DNA of 51,015 nt, taken from the IMG/VR virus record IMGVR_UViG_3300025645_000111, positions 1 to 51,015 of that record; one strand, written 5' to 3'. The notes beneath the pieces are model-generated. The model worked only from the letters and a program-made list of their open reading frames with translations, was not told the DNA's origin and made no database searches. This DNA is from a virus. Shown here piece by piece: positions 17,720-25,568 of the stretch. Numbering within the stretch: the first letter of the stretch is position 1; every line of letters begins with the position of its first letter. A program made the translations under genes and the position numbers.

Positions 17720-18141
17720 CGGAAGCTCACTATGTCGTCAGGGTCTAGGATAGTACCAATGACCTCATCGTCATTGATAATGCGGACTTCTGCGCCATCT
17801 TCCAACTTAAACCTAGCGCCAGAATATCGACCAATGAGAACCCATTGCTTTTCAGCGCACCAAGGCTTTTCACCATACTTTGTCGTATCGTTATAGCAAA
17901 GAGGACCCATCTTTACGACATAAGCAACAACCGTTGCCAGCGCCTCTCTGTCCATGGTCTCCTTTGTAAGGGCAATGCCACCTTTTGTCTGAGCTTGGCC
18001 GGCATAAGGAAGAACAAGCATCCTCCAACCAGTCGGGGTTGGCATGCGGTCAATCAAGCTCATGTCCAATAGGCTTGGATCTAAAACGCGGTTATCGCCC
18101 TCCAGATAAGCACTGTCGATACTAGATGATGGTTTACTCAA
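17716..18141 (-). CDS. GroES-like co-chaperonin (141 aa)
   Basis: After a 32-residue phage-specific leader the GroES/Cpn10 domain runs from about 33 to 141: PTGWRMLVLPYAG, the mobile-loop-like QTKGGIALTKE, a G-x-V substitute region ATVVAYVVKMGP, then KQWVLIGRYSGARFKLEDG and ending DDEVIGTILDPDDI. Such proteins cap host GroEL to fold the capsid protein (T4 gp31 is the model). The gene overlaps the scaffold start by four bases, within the head-assembly operon, which supports that job. Confidence 0.85.
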   Translation of the reverse strand: MSKPSSSIDSAYLEGDNRVLDPSLLDMSLIDRMPTPTGWRMLVLPYAGQAQTKGGIALTKETMDREALATVVAYVVKMGPLCYNDTTKYGEKPWCAEKQWVLIGRYSGARFKLEDGAEVRIINDDEVIGTILDPDDIVSFR

Positions 18142-18325
18142 ACTTGTTCTCCTTATAAAAGTCTTTTATGGTCATTTCTACTAAGTTTAGCACTTCTAGC
18201 TGACCTTGCAAAGATTTATAATGTTCGATATCTTTGAGCATACCCTCCATCATGACGGTCTGTATTTGATCCCGCCTTTCGGCAACTGTCCTTTTCAGGC
18301 TTGCCGCCAGGTTTAAATCATCCAT
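18134..18325 (-). CDS. Small coiled-coil protein (63 aa)
   Basis: Helical throughout (LAASLKRTVAERRDQIQTVM, LQGQLEVLNLVEMTIKDFY), without cysteine or membrane segments. It overlaps the GroES-like start by eight bases and its upstream neighbour by one. It may be an assembly accessory protein; function unknown. Confidence 0.65.
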   Translation of the reverse strand: MDDLNLAASLKRTVAERRDQIQTVMMEGMLKDIEHYKSLQGQLEVLNLVEMTIKDFYKENKFE

Positions 18326-18522
18326 TACACTTTCTCGTAATAGTACAAACCTTTAGTTGCAGCGCCTGTGCCTCTAGTCTTCATGCGCTTTACTTCACCA
18401 CCCATCTTCATGCCCTTTGCCGTTTTCATGGCAATGGCAACAGCCTGGGCTTGAGGCTTTCCTTCTGAGCGAAGTTTTTTAATATTCTTACCGATTGATT
18501 TTTTACCTTTGTCTAATGGCAT
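18325..18522 (-). CDS. Small basic protein, DUF6496-like (65 aa)
   Basis: The segment KKSIGKNIKKLRSEGKPQAQ then AVAIAMKTAKG is the signature I associate with the small phage family DUF6496. A Gly/Met-rich basic middle and YYYEKV end follow. The role is unknown; the charge suggests DNA or scaffold binding. The family name is from memory. Confidence 0.7.
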   Translation of the reverse strand: MPLDKGKKSIGKNIKKLRSEGKPQAQAVAIAMKTAKGMKMGGEVKRMKTRGTGAATKGLYYYEKV

Positions 18523-18932
18523 TATTTTTTACTCCTAGCTTTTGCTTTAGGTTTTGCTGCGTCCTTTTTCTTAGGCGCAACTTTTTTCTTAGGCGCAGTC
18601 TTCTTAGGGACAAATGCCTCATTAATATCTGGGGTAGAGGGGTCGTCAGCGACATAATGGCCCTTGTCATCCCTTGCTCGCTCCATTTCAACAGGAGCTG
18701 GGGCAACCATCTCAACCTTGGCATTAGCAGCAATTTCTTTCTCAGCTGCAGCCTGGGCAACTTCGTCACCATTGATCCTGGCTATCTTTGCAGCTAACCG
18801 CAAAGAATCTGCTTTGGCAGCGGCTTTCTTCGCAACCTCTTCTTTATCCCTGATTAGCTTTTCAGCCTGGCGCTCTAGCTTTTTAATAGCCTTGAGCTCT
18901 TCTTGTTTTTCTAAAATATAACTTGTCGTCAT
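18522..18932 (-). CDS. Helical protein with basic Lys/Ala/Pro tail (136 aa)
   Basis: A charged coiled coil (residues 1-70, EELKAIKKLERQAEKLIRDK) is followed by a linker and a C-terminal tail rich in Lys, Ala and Pro (APKKKVAPKKKDAAKPKAK). It overlaps the portal stop by four bases. The tail resembles that of the 1006-residue protein. It may be a small virion or DNA-binding protein. Confidence 0.7.
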   Translation of the reverse strand: MTTSYILEKQEELKAIKKLERQAEKLIRDKEEVAKKAAAKADSLRLAAKIARINGDEVAQAAAEKEIAANAKVEMVAPAPVEMERARDDKGHYVADDPSTPDINEAFVPKKTAPKKKVAPKKKDAAKPKAKARSKK

Positions 18933-21433
18933 CTCATGCCTCCAAATTTGGCTCTCATTTCGGCCAGCTTTAGATTAGCTTGCTGATCCAGACGTTGTTC
19001 AGCGATGCCCAGCTTATCGTCGGCGACCTGTTTCTGAGTGTTAATACGCTCCTGAGCAATAGCAACATCCTGCAAGTTCTCGTCCTGCTTGGCTTGCTGC
19101 TTCATGTCAAACTGCTCAGAATCCTGGTCTATCTCTTTGTTTCTCAACTGTAACTCTTGCTGCCTAATGGCAACCAAAGGATCTGTCTCCGATCCCGTAT
19201 CCATAGAGGCAAGCAACTCTTGCGTAAGCTGCGCCATAATCGGGGCGCTGTACTGCTCTTGCATCATCTGAATTTGTCCCTGCATTGCTGCTACCTGGTC
19301 AGGCGGCACCTGGCCGGACTGCGCTTGCTGCTGCATGCCCTGGATCTGCTCCTGGACTTCAGGAGGCATTTGCTCCTGGGCAGCTTCGGTGGCCATAAAC
19401 TGCAAGTGCTGCATCATGTGGGATATAATTCCACTCTGCAGCTGGGGCGTTGTTTTTACTATCTCAGTCATAAAGAGAGACTTATGCGCCTCAATATGCG
19501 CCTGGTGATTCTGAGGCGGGAATGCGTTAGCAGGCTGCCCCATCATAAATCCACTGTTCTCCATACCAGCATCCACCGGAGAAGGCGGCTGTGGCACAGG
19601 GGGAGGAGTTAGCAGTGAATCGACGTTATCAACCCCCAGGGCTGCATACATCCGGCGATAAGCCTCATAGATGCCATTGGGTCCATGTATCTGTGGATTG
19701 CTTTGCACCATTGTCAGCAGCTCTTGAGCTAGAGTAATTCTCTGGCTCTGGCTAAAGATATTAGGATCACTGACTGGAATAATATCCACTCGACCGTCAA
19801 AGTCCTCTCCCTTTATTTCTTGGGGTCCGGTGCCGGTGTTATATGGATAGCTAGGTGGCAGATACTCGCCAAAAACTTTTGCAAGTAAATTAAACTCTAA
19901 GCGCTGCGAATAATGCAGCCGCTTATGAATCGCGGACATAACTTTTGTGCCGCGCTCTAACAATGCGACTGTGGTGCCAACAGGCATAGCCTGGTTAGCA
20001 TCGCCAATGTTCATATCGCCAATGCTGGCAAACCGCTTGCCTGAATCAACCAGCATAGCAAGCATGCCCTGAAGCACGCTGCTTGGTTCTTTAATTGGTA
20101 ACGGAATAAGGTTGTCTTTTAGAGACGCGCCAGTGGTATCAATGTCTCTAAACTCACCTGGCTGTAAAGGCTCATCTTCATCGCGTATTCGCATGCCGCG
20201 TGCTTTAAAGCCTGCAGGTAAGTTAGCCAAGGTGCCGGCATCAATAAGCTGGCGAAGAATAGACGTTGACGCCTTGGATATACCGCCAATCATATGGCTT
20301 AACCCAAGACCGTAAAAACCCAAGCCTGGTAAAAACTTGTACTGAACAAAGAAATTAATCTTGTCCTTGGAGGGATCTTCTTCCTGGTAGTTGCGTCTAA
20401 TAGCAAGAACCTTCTGACTGCCTTCGTCTATAGTGACAATGTACGGCAGCTTTAACCCAGTCTCCTCGCCATCTTCCCCCAAATCTTCAAAGCCAGGTAA
20501 GTCCAGGACGCAATGGGTCTCATAGACAACGTGATCTCTGTCCTCCTGGTAGCTTGGCGACATTCCTTCAATTTCATCAATCTGCTCTTCAATCTCATCT
20601 CGACTAAAGTGCTGCCCACCACCCTTGAGCTCAACATCGGCATAAAACCCAGAAAGCTGCTGCTTCTTGATTTCATTCCTAGACATGTTGATAACGTGAG
20701 TCACTCGCTCGGCTGAGCTTAGATCTGTGGCCTCGTAAGGGACTATTAAGTCCTGGGGCATAATAAACTTGGATAACGCACGGTTCTGAACCGTGTCGTA
20801 ATAAACTTTCTTAAACGCGCTGCCGGCCAGAGGCAAATAAAACAACAGCATGTCTAGCTCTGGGTCGTACTCCTGCATCACATTCATGATGTAGAAGTTC
20901 ATGAACTCCTGAACGCGGTCAGCCTGCATCTCAACTTCAGCAGTTCTTGCTCCCACGATCTCTGTCTTAACAGGACCTTTTGCTGGCAGCAGTTCTTTGT
21001 ATGCCTGGGCCTGAAACTGCGTTACAGCTTCTGCAAGTATAGGGTGAATAACGCCGGAGCTTCCCTGGAAGGGTGTGGACCTGGCATCATCAAACTTCAT
21101 GCCCAGGTACTTTAAGCCGTCTGTGTAAGTCTTTTCCCAATCGGATCTTGACTCTTTGTCGGCCTTAATTGACTCTAAAACATCGCCAGCTAGAGAGCTA
21201 AGCTCTCCTGAATCAAGGTAATCAACCAGGTTGACGTTGAAATCTATCTGAGGCGCTTCATCTATCGCGTCGATTTCATCATCGACCAGGATATCTTTTT
21301 CTGTGACCAGAATCTGCGCTGCGTTCTCAATCAAGTCCTGGCGAGTAGGCTCTTGCGTAACTTGCATACCAGAACCCAACTGGATTATGTCGCCATCGTC
21401 CTCAGTGCCTAAGTTTCTTTTTTCAATCGCCAT
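18929..21433 (-). CDS. Portal protein (834 aa)
   Basis: Directly downstream of TerL, as usual. Typical portal features include KADKESRSDWEKTYTDGLKY and ARSTPFQGSSGVIHPILAEA near the N-terminus, DPSKDKINFFVQYKFLPGLG and the SHMIGGISKASTSILRQLID segment before the wing/crown region, and a very long Gln/Met-rich helical C-terminal barrel (MQQQAQSGQVPPDQVAAMQG). At 834 residues it is in the size range of P22-type portals with an extended barrel. A one-base overlap couples it to the terminase gene. Confidence 0.85.
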   Translation of the reverse strand: MAIEKRNLGTEDDGDIIQLGSGMQVTQEPTRQDLIENAAQILVTEKDILVDDEIDAIDEAPQIDFNVNLVDYLDSGELSSLAGDVLESIKADKESRSDWEKTYTDGLKYLGMKFDDARSTPFQGSSGVIHPILAEAVTQFQAQAYKELLPAKGPVKTEIVGARTAEVEMQADRVQEFMNFYIMNVMQEYDPELDMLLFYLPLAGSAFKKVYYDTVQNRALSKFIMPQDLIVPYEATDLSSAERVTHVINMSRNEIKKQQLSGFYADVELKGGGQHFSRDEIEEQIDEIEGMSPSYQEDRDHVVYETHCVLDLPGFEDLGEDGEETGLKLPYIVTIDEGSQKVLAIRRNYQEEDPSKDKINFFVQYKFLPGLGFYGLGLSHMIGGISKASTSILRQLIDAGTLANLPAGFKARGMRIRDEDEPLQPGEFRDIDTTGASLKDNLIPLPIKEPSSVLQGMLAMLVDSGKRFASIGDMNIGDANQAMPVGTTVALLERGTKVMSAIHKRLHYSQRLEFNLLAKVFGEYLPPSYPYNTGTGPQEIKGEDFDGRVDIIPVSDPNIFSQSQRITLAQELLTMVQSNPQIHGPNGIYEAYRRMYAALGVDNVDSLLTPPPVPQPPSPVDAGMENSGFMMGQPANAFPPQNHQAHIEAHKSLFMTEIVKTTPQLQSGIISHMMQHLQFMATEAAQEQMPPEVQEQIQGMQQQAQSGQVPPDQVAAMQGQIQMMQEQYSAPIMAQLTQELLASMDTGSETDPLVAIRQQELQLRNKEIDQDSEQFDMKQQAKQDENLQDVAIAQERINTQKQVADDKLGIAEQRLDQQANLKLAEMRAKFGGMR

Positions 21434-22917
21434 TAGTAATATACCACCCTATCTCGTTTTAAGAATTGGGCCTCGTCTTGATAATCAGTCTCCAAGTTTA
21501 GGAACCCGCCTTGCCGGAACCGCATCAATGCCATTGTAGCACTGTCGCAAAAATCATCGTGCTCACCAAACGGAAAGGCCGCCATTTCCTCAATTACTTC
21601 TTCTGCAAAACCCTCTTCTGGAGCCCACACCATTCCTGATTCAAAAATAGGCGCCACTGAATTCATTCTTGCTATTTTATCTTGACCACGGCTCGGTGTA
21701 TATGCCATAACAGGTATTCCCATTCGACGCAACTCCTGCGTCAATGGTGTACCACTTGCCTTTGCTTCAATTAAAACGCAATCAGGTTCCCAATATTTAT
21801 ACTCATCATACGCTAATCTCTTCAATTCTGGAAAGTCTAAGCGAACACGCTTAGCGTCCAGGAGCATAATCGCCTCTGGACCCTCTGCCTCTGGCTCAAA
21901 AACAGCCCAGGTTGTAATGGCAGAATAGTCAGCAGTTTCCTTGGCTGAGAAGGCGGTATCATAGCTTTGAATAACGTAGCTGTAGGCTGGGACCTTTTCC
22001 TCTTCCCAGGTTTGCCACCACTCTCTTTTGACTATCGCGCCGCTTTGAGCGGTGGGCTGCTGCATCCACTGAGCATTCCATTTGCTGATCGGCAGCGAAG
22101 CCTTAACCGATAAGAGTTCTTCTTTGTTCCAAAACTCAGGCCATAAAGGCTCTTCTGACTCAGGCATGATCGCAGGAAATTCAACAACCTCCCACTGATC
22201 GGCGTGCTCATCACCCTGGCGAGAAAGGACCTTTCCAACCAGGTCTTTGGTGCTCCACCTGGTCATCACAATGATAATGATCCCGCCAGGCTGCAGACGC
22301 TGCCTGGGACCAGATGTATACCATTCGTATGCTGCATCCATGGATGTGGGAGAAAGGGCGTCTTGCTCAGAGTGAGGGTCATCAATAATTAGAAGGTCAG
22401 CACCACGACCAGTAATAGCGCCACCAACACCAGCATAGAAGGATTCACCTTCCTGGTTAGTGGTCCATCTTCCTGCAGACTTGTTGTCTGATTGTAATTT
22501 TAAATCAGGAAAGACATGCTGATAGTCTTCGCTATCAATAAGGTTTCTGACTTTCCGGCCAAACCTGACAGCAAGCTCTGCGGTGTGAGTCGTCTGAATA
22601 ATCTTGAGATCACCCCTGCGCCCCATCATCCAGGCTGGAAAGAAGGTGGATGCAAACTCAGATTTGGAATGCCTGGGCGGCAAGCAAACAATTAAACGCT
22701 TGAGCTTACCATCGGCAATACGATTAAACTTTTCGCCAATGATCTTATGATGTCGCCCCAGGATACACTCAGGCCACATATGCTTGACAAAGTTAATGAA
22801 GTCGCCCTGGCAGTCGTCTTGCGTTTCAAGTCTCTGATATCGGCTCAGAAGAGCCATAGCTTCGTTCTTTTCTGCCTCAGACAGGACATCAAAGTCCTTG
22901 AAGTCTATGTCAGACAT
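21433..22917 (-). CDS. terL: Terminase large subunit (494 aa)
   Basis: ATPase motor and nuclease that pumps DNA into the capsid. The Walker-A-like LPPRHSKS is at residues 79-86, the Walker B DLLIIDD at 174-180, the coupling motif VMTRWSTKDLVG at 217-228. The nuclease begins IQSYDTAFSAK (Asp320), with VLIEAKASG and FPFGEHDDFCDS supplying later acidic residues. I chose the ATG at 22917, which gives an eight-base overlap with the endolysin stop; an in-frame ATG at 22977 would add 20 residues unlike the family. TerS is about 15 kb away. Confidence 0.92.
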   Translation of the reverse strand: MSDIDFKDFDVLSEAEKNEAMALLSRYQRLETQDDCQGDFINFVKHMWPECILGRHHKIIGEKFNRIADGKLKRLIVCLPPRHSKSEFASTFFPAWMMGRRGDLKIIQTTHTAELAVRFGRKVRNLIDSEDYQHVFPDLKLQSDNKSAGRWTTNQEGESFYAGVGGAITGRGADLLIIDDPHSEQDALSPTSMDAAYEWYTSGPRQRLQPGGIIIIVMTRWSTKDLVGKVLSRQGDEHADQWEVVEFPAIMPESEEPLWPEFWNKEELLSVKASLPISKWNAQWMQQPTAQSGAIVKREWWQTWEEEKVPAYSYVIQSYDTAFSAKETADYSAITTWAVFEPEAEGPEAIMLLDAKRVRLDFPELKRLAYDEYKYWEPDCVLIEAKASGTPLTQELRRMGIPVMAYTPSRGQDKIARMNSVAPIFESGMVWAPEEGFAEEVIEEMAAFPFGEHDDFCDSATMALMRFRQGGFLNLETDYQDEAQFLKRDRVVYY

Positions 22918-23353
22918 GGGACCATTCTTCTTCAAGCCAAAGAAGAGCTTCAGCCTCTCTGCGCCGCACCAGGCCATCTAGGACCTTGCCGCCGGCTTTA
23001 TTCCATCGCTTTATTTGATGAGGTACGTCATCCAGGTCCCCAGAGTTTAGCCTGGTCAGAAGCGTAGAAGATTTTAGATTAGTTGGCCCCAGGTTGAACG
23101 TCCAGGCAACCAGGGCATCAAATTGATTTTGCGTGAGCTCTGTATCTACCAGGTCATTGACATAACCCTCAAACTCTACCAGGTCATCTATGAGGATCGT
23201 CTCAGCATCGTCCTTGGTGCAAGTATCGCCTTCACTTACTCCCCTGGTATGGCCATAGCCTATAGTCCAAACGTCTGCGCTGCACTGATACGCATTTAAT
23301 TCACAGCCCTCAAACTTCTTAATTAAAGCTATGCCTTCTCCGCTTGTTTTCAT
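22910..23353 (-). CDS. Endolysin, GH24 lysozyme (147 aa)
   Basis: Cleaves peptidoglycan at the end of infection. The GH24 signature is clear: KKFEG with catalytic Glu15, AYQCSADVWTIGYGHT (residues 21-36, Thr30), NQFDALVAWTFNLG, and GLVRRREAE near the end. Cys24 stands where T4 lysozyme has an Asp, a change known in many phage members. I chose ATG 23353, preceded by an AGGAG at a rather long distance. An upstream ATG at 23440 would add 29 residues that do not look like a signal-anchor. Holin and TerL are its neighbours. Confidence 0.9.
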   Translation of the reverse strand: MKTSGEGIALIKKFEGCELNAYQCSADVWTIGYGHTRGVSEGDTCTKDDAETILIDDLVEFEGYVNDLVDTELTQNQFDALVAWTFNLGPTNLKSSTLLTRLNSGDLDDVPHQIKRWNKAGGKVLDGLVRRREAEALLWLEEEWSHV

Positions 23354-23470
23354 GATCTTTGGCTTCTCCTGGTGACGCTGCTGTGTTATGCAATTTTTGA
23401 TAACATTGTACAGTCGAATTAGCTGGGCGTATATAATCATCTTCCAGGCAACCAGGTTTTGTGGGGTGGA

Positions 23471-23848
23471 CTACTTCTCTCGCTGAACGCCCTTGGTCTT
23501 TTCATAGGAGCGCATCGCGCCCATGCCGAGCATGCCCATGAGGACGGGGGTGAGAAGGGATGGGTCAACTTCTGGCACATCAAACCAAATGCCGAGTATC
23601 TGGGCCAGCAGTACGTTGTATAAAAGACCGATTCCGCAAATCCAGCCGACAAAGGGACGCCAGCCGGCGACGAACAGTGATTTATGGGCAGCCTCTACTT
23701 TGTTTACTTCCAGCTGCGCTTTGTTTATCTCTAATGCTTGCTTAGAGGCCAGGGTGGATATCTCATGGGCCAGGGCGTTAGCCTGGTCCTTATCCTCGAT
23801 AAATTTATCCAGGAGTCCAGCGACTGGTCCAATTAGCTTATCAAGCAT
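23471..23848 (-). CDS. Holin, GTA_holin_3TM-like (125 aa)
   Basis: An amphipathic, helical first half (NKAQLEVNKVEAAHKSLF) leads to FVAGWRPFVGWICGIGLLYN, the hallmark I associate with the 3TM holin family, and two or three hydrophobic segments at about 63-84 and 97-113, ending in a charged tail (RSYEKTKGVQREK). It would permeabilise the inner membrane to release the endolysin. The start at 23848 makes a TAATG overlap with the preceding gene. Confidence 0.85.
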   Translation of the reverse strand: MLDKLIGPVAGLLDKFIEDKDQANALAHEISTLASKQALEINKAQLEVNKVEAAHKSLFVAGWRPFVGWICGIGLLYNVLLAQILGIWFDVPEVDPSLLTPVLMGMLGMGAMRSYEKTKGVQREK

Positions 23849-24033
23849 TATTCCATCCACTTAGATGCGGCAAACACCGCAATGATTGTTGGGTAAATAC
23901 CCCAAAGCATAGCCTCTAGCTTGTCAAATCGCTTGCTGCCACCATCTAGTCTGCGGCCAATGTTCTCATACCTAATCAGGCACTCAGCCTCATGCTTTTC
24001 AAGTCGGGCAATTGTCTCTTTTACTGTGGCCAT
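23848..24033 (-). CDS. Small lysis-associated tail-anchored protein (61 aa)
   Basis: A charged helix (ETIARLEKHEAECLIRYENI, RRLDGGSKRFDKLEAML) ends in one hydrophobic segment IYPTIIAVFAAS and KWME. That XhlA-like arrangement (coiled coil plus C-terminal membrane anchor), together with the TAATG coupling to the holin, points to a holin regulator or accessory lysis protein. Confidence 0.75.
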   Translation of the reverse strand: MATVKETIARLEKHEAECLIRYENIGRRLDGGSKRFDKLEAMLWGIYPTIIAVFAASKWME

Positions 24034-24049
24034 AATTTATAATTTAAAG

Positions 24050-24277
24050 TTAGTCTAGTGGTCTCTGGGCGGGAATGCCTATCCTGCCCCGTTCTTCTTC
24101 CTCTTCATCAGCCTTGATGGTGGAAATGTCTATCCCTTCTGTCACAAAGATATCAGGATAGCATACTGTCTTTTTCGGGTCACTGACGCAAAAAAAGCCG
24201 GTGAACTCCATCACATAAGAATCTTGGTCCTCCGATTCCCATATTCTGTTTGACCAGGCGCGAGTCTCTACGTCCAA
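24050..24277 (-). CDS. Acidic-tailed protein of unclear start (at least 75 aa)
   Basis: The frame from the TTG at 24277 gives LDVETRAWSNRIWESEDQ through FTGFFCVSDPKKTVCYPD to an EEEEERGRIGIPAQRPLD end. The same frame stays open upstream for about 66 codons to near 24475 (KACDLATFNLLGG, RKLRAIHWFRYNIGKC, VYIYNRLAVTLGVS). That part looks coding and HTH-like, but contains no ATG or GTG and only the TTG at 24277. The true start (a CTG or ATA, or a frameshift out of the gene ending at 24439) is undecided. Confidence 0.55.
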   Translation of the reverse strand: MDVETRAWSNRIWESEDQDSYVMEFTGFFCVSDPKKTVCYPDIFVTEGIDISTIKADEEEEERGRIGIPAQRPLD

Positions 24278-24438
24278 AGAAACTCCGAGCGTGACGGCTA
24301 GTCTATTGTAAATATAGACCGACCTACTGGGGCTGCATTTTCCTATGTTGTACCTAAACCAATGTATGGCTCGCAGCTTCCGCTCGGTGGTATCGTGTAC
24401 TCCGCCAAGAAGATTAAAGGTTGCCAGGTCGCAAGCCT

Positions 24439-24750
24439 TTACTTCTGGTTTTGTGCGATAAGCAGCTCCACCAGCGTTTGAAGTTTTGCATCACTGGCCT
24501 TAGCCGTTTCCTGCATGTCCGTCAGACTCTTGGCAATGCTCTTGATTGCCTGCTCATTTAATTTTGTGGATGTGCCGTTCTCAACAGCCTTTTTGTTGGT
24601 CTCAACAACAATTTTTTCCACACGATCAAGCTCCTTCTTGGTGGTCTCAGCATTTGCCTGGGCTGCGCCATAAGACACGGCCCCGACAAAAAGAGAAATT
24701 ACCAAGGGGAGCATATAAGTTGGGATAGTGATCCCTTTATCATCTGACAT
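24439..24750 (-). CDS. Membrane-anchored coiled-coil protein (103 aa)
   Basis: One N-terminal membrane segment (TYMLPLVISLFVGAVSYGAA, about 11-30), then a long charged helix (KKELDRVEKIVVETNKKAV to QTLVELLIAQNQK). This resembles i-spanins such as Rz in layout and lies near holin and endolysin, so a lysis role is possible. No embedded Rz1-type lipobox gene was seen, so the spanin idea is weak. Confidence 0.7.
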   Translation of the reverse strand: MSDDKGITIPTYMLPLVISLFVGAVSYGAAQANAETTKKELDRVEKIVVETNKKAVENGTSTKLNEQAIKSIAKSLTDMQETAKASDAKLQTLVELLIAQNQK

Positions 24751-24759
24751 GCTTGCCTC

Positions 24760-24984
24760 CTAGTGAGACGATTCAACCGCCTCTTCATCATCAAAAGAGC
24801 TTGTCAACATGTTTACAAAAGCCTCGCGGCCTACCTGCAGCTGATCCATATTAAACCGCAAATTACCTAGCTTCTTATCCAGGTCCGCTATGTGGTTGAC
24901 CATAGCAATCTGCTGCTCATTTAAGTCTTCTATGTTGTGCTCTACGTCATTAACAGTAATGGTTTTCTTTTCATTTTTCGCCAT
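24760..24984 (-). CDS. Small helical protein, DUF6447-like (74 aa)
   Basis: The start TITVNDVEHNIEDLNEQQIA then NHIADLDKKLGNLRFNMDQL matches the pattern I recall for the small phage family DUF6447. It ends in an acidic DDEEAVESSH. An AAGGAGAC sits a short distance before the ATG. Function unknown. Confidence 0.7.
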   Translation of the reverse strand: MAKNEKKTITVNDVEHNIEDLNEQQIAMVNHIADLDKKLGNLRFNMDQLQVGREAFVNMLTSSFDDEEAVESSH

Positions 24985-25008
24985 TATAAGTCTCCTTTAG
25001 TTTTAAAT

Positions 25009-25161
25009 TTATTTGTCCTTCCTGTTCCACAGGTCAAACAAGGTTTTTACTTTTTCCTTAATCTGCTCGATATCTGCGTGCATTTTAGCCAGCACAATTA
25101 CTAGAGTTACAAACCCTAATGCAATGGGCCAAAGTGCCCCAATGGCGTCAAGACCATCCAT
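25009..25161 (-). CDS. Membrane microprotein (50 aa)
   Basis: A 50-codon frame between two real genes, read in the same direction. The sequence runs MDGLDAIGALWPIALGFVTL, with a hydrophobic segment at about 7-26, then a Lys/Glu helix KMHADIEQIKEKVKTLFDLW. Its length, single membrane span and charged helix resemble other lysis-region small proteins, and it fills an otherwise empty gap. Confidence 0.65.
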   Translation of the reverse strand: MDGLDAIGALWPIALGFVTLVIVLAKMHADIEQIKEKVKTLFDLWNRKDK

Positions 25162-25193
25162 ATACCTGGCATCTCAAAGTTTAACACGGTGGA

Positions 25194-25544
25194 TTAAGAC
25201 GACCAGGGAACCCCTGAAGCTGTCGTTGCAGCCGCATCAATTTGCTTTTGAACCTTAGCGTCACGGTCCGCTTCTACGCGAGCTTTAGCTTCGGCAGCGG
25301 TTTCGTCGCCTTCGATCAAGCTGTCGTAGACCCAACCAAGAACATCGTTCTCTGTTAGATCAGCGTATGGAATAAAGTCTGAAGCTGAAGCATCATATGT
25401 GCATCGCAGCTTGCCTCCTTCAGAAGCAGTGTACGATGGAGTACCATCGCTTGCCGCTACCATCGACCAGTAAACTAAAAAGACACCGCCATCGGCGTCC
25501 GTGTGTTGCATGTCCTGTATGGACCATGTGTTGTTAATTGCCAT
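25194..25544 (-). CDS. Tail-fibre-associated small protein (116 aa)
   Basis: NNTWSIQDMQHTDADGGVFL and VYWSMVAASDG recall a short domain common beside tail-fibre genes of marine phages (DUF7936 as I remember it), followed by a helical acid/basic C-terminal part (AEAKARVEADRDAKVQKQID). It sits immediately downstream of the large fibre gene, where a fibre partner or assembly protein is expected. Confidence 0.7.
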   Translation of the reverse strand: MAINNTWSIQDMQHTDADGGVFLVYWSMVAASDGTPSYTASEGGKLRCTYDASASDFIPYADLTENDVLGWVYDSLIEGDETAAEAKARVEADRDAKVQKQIDAAATTASGVPWSS

Positions 25545-25568
25545 GTTTCTTTCTCCTTTAATGACAGT

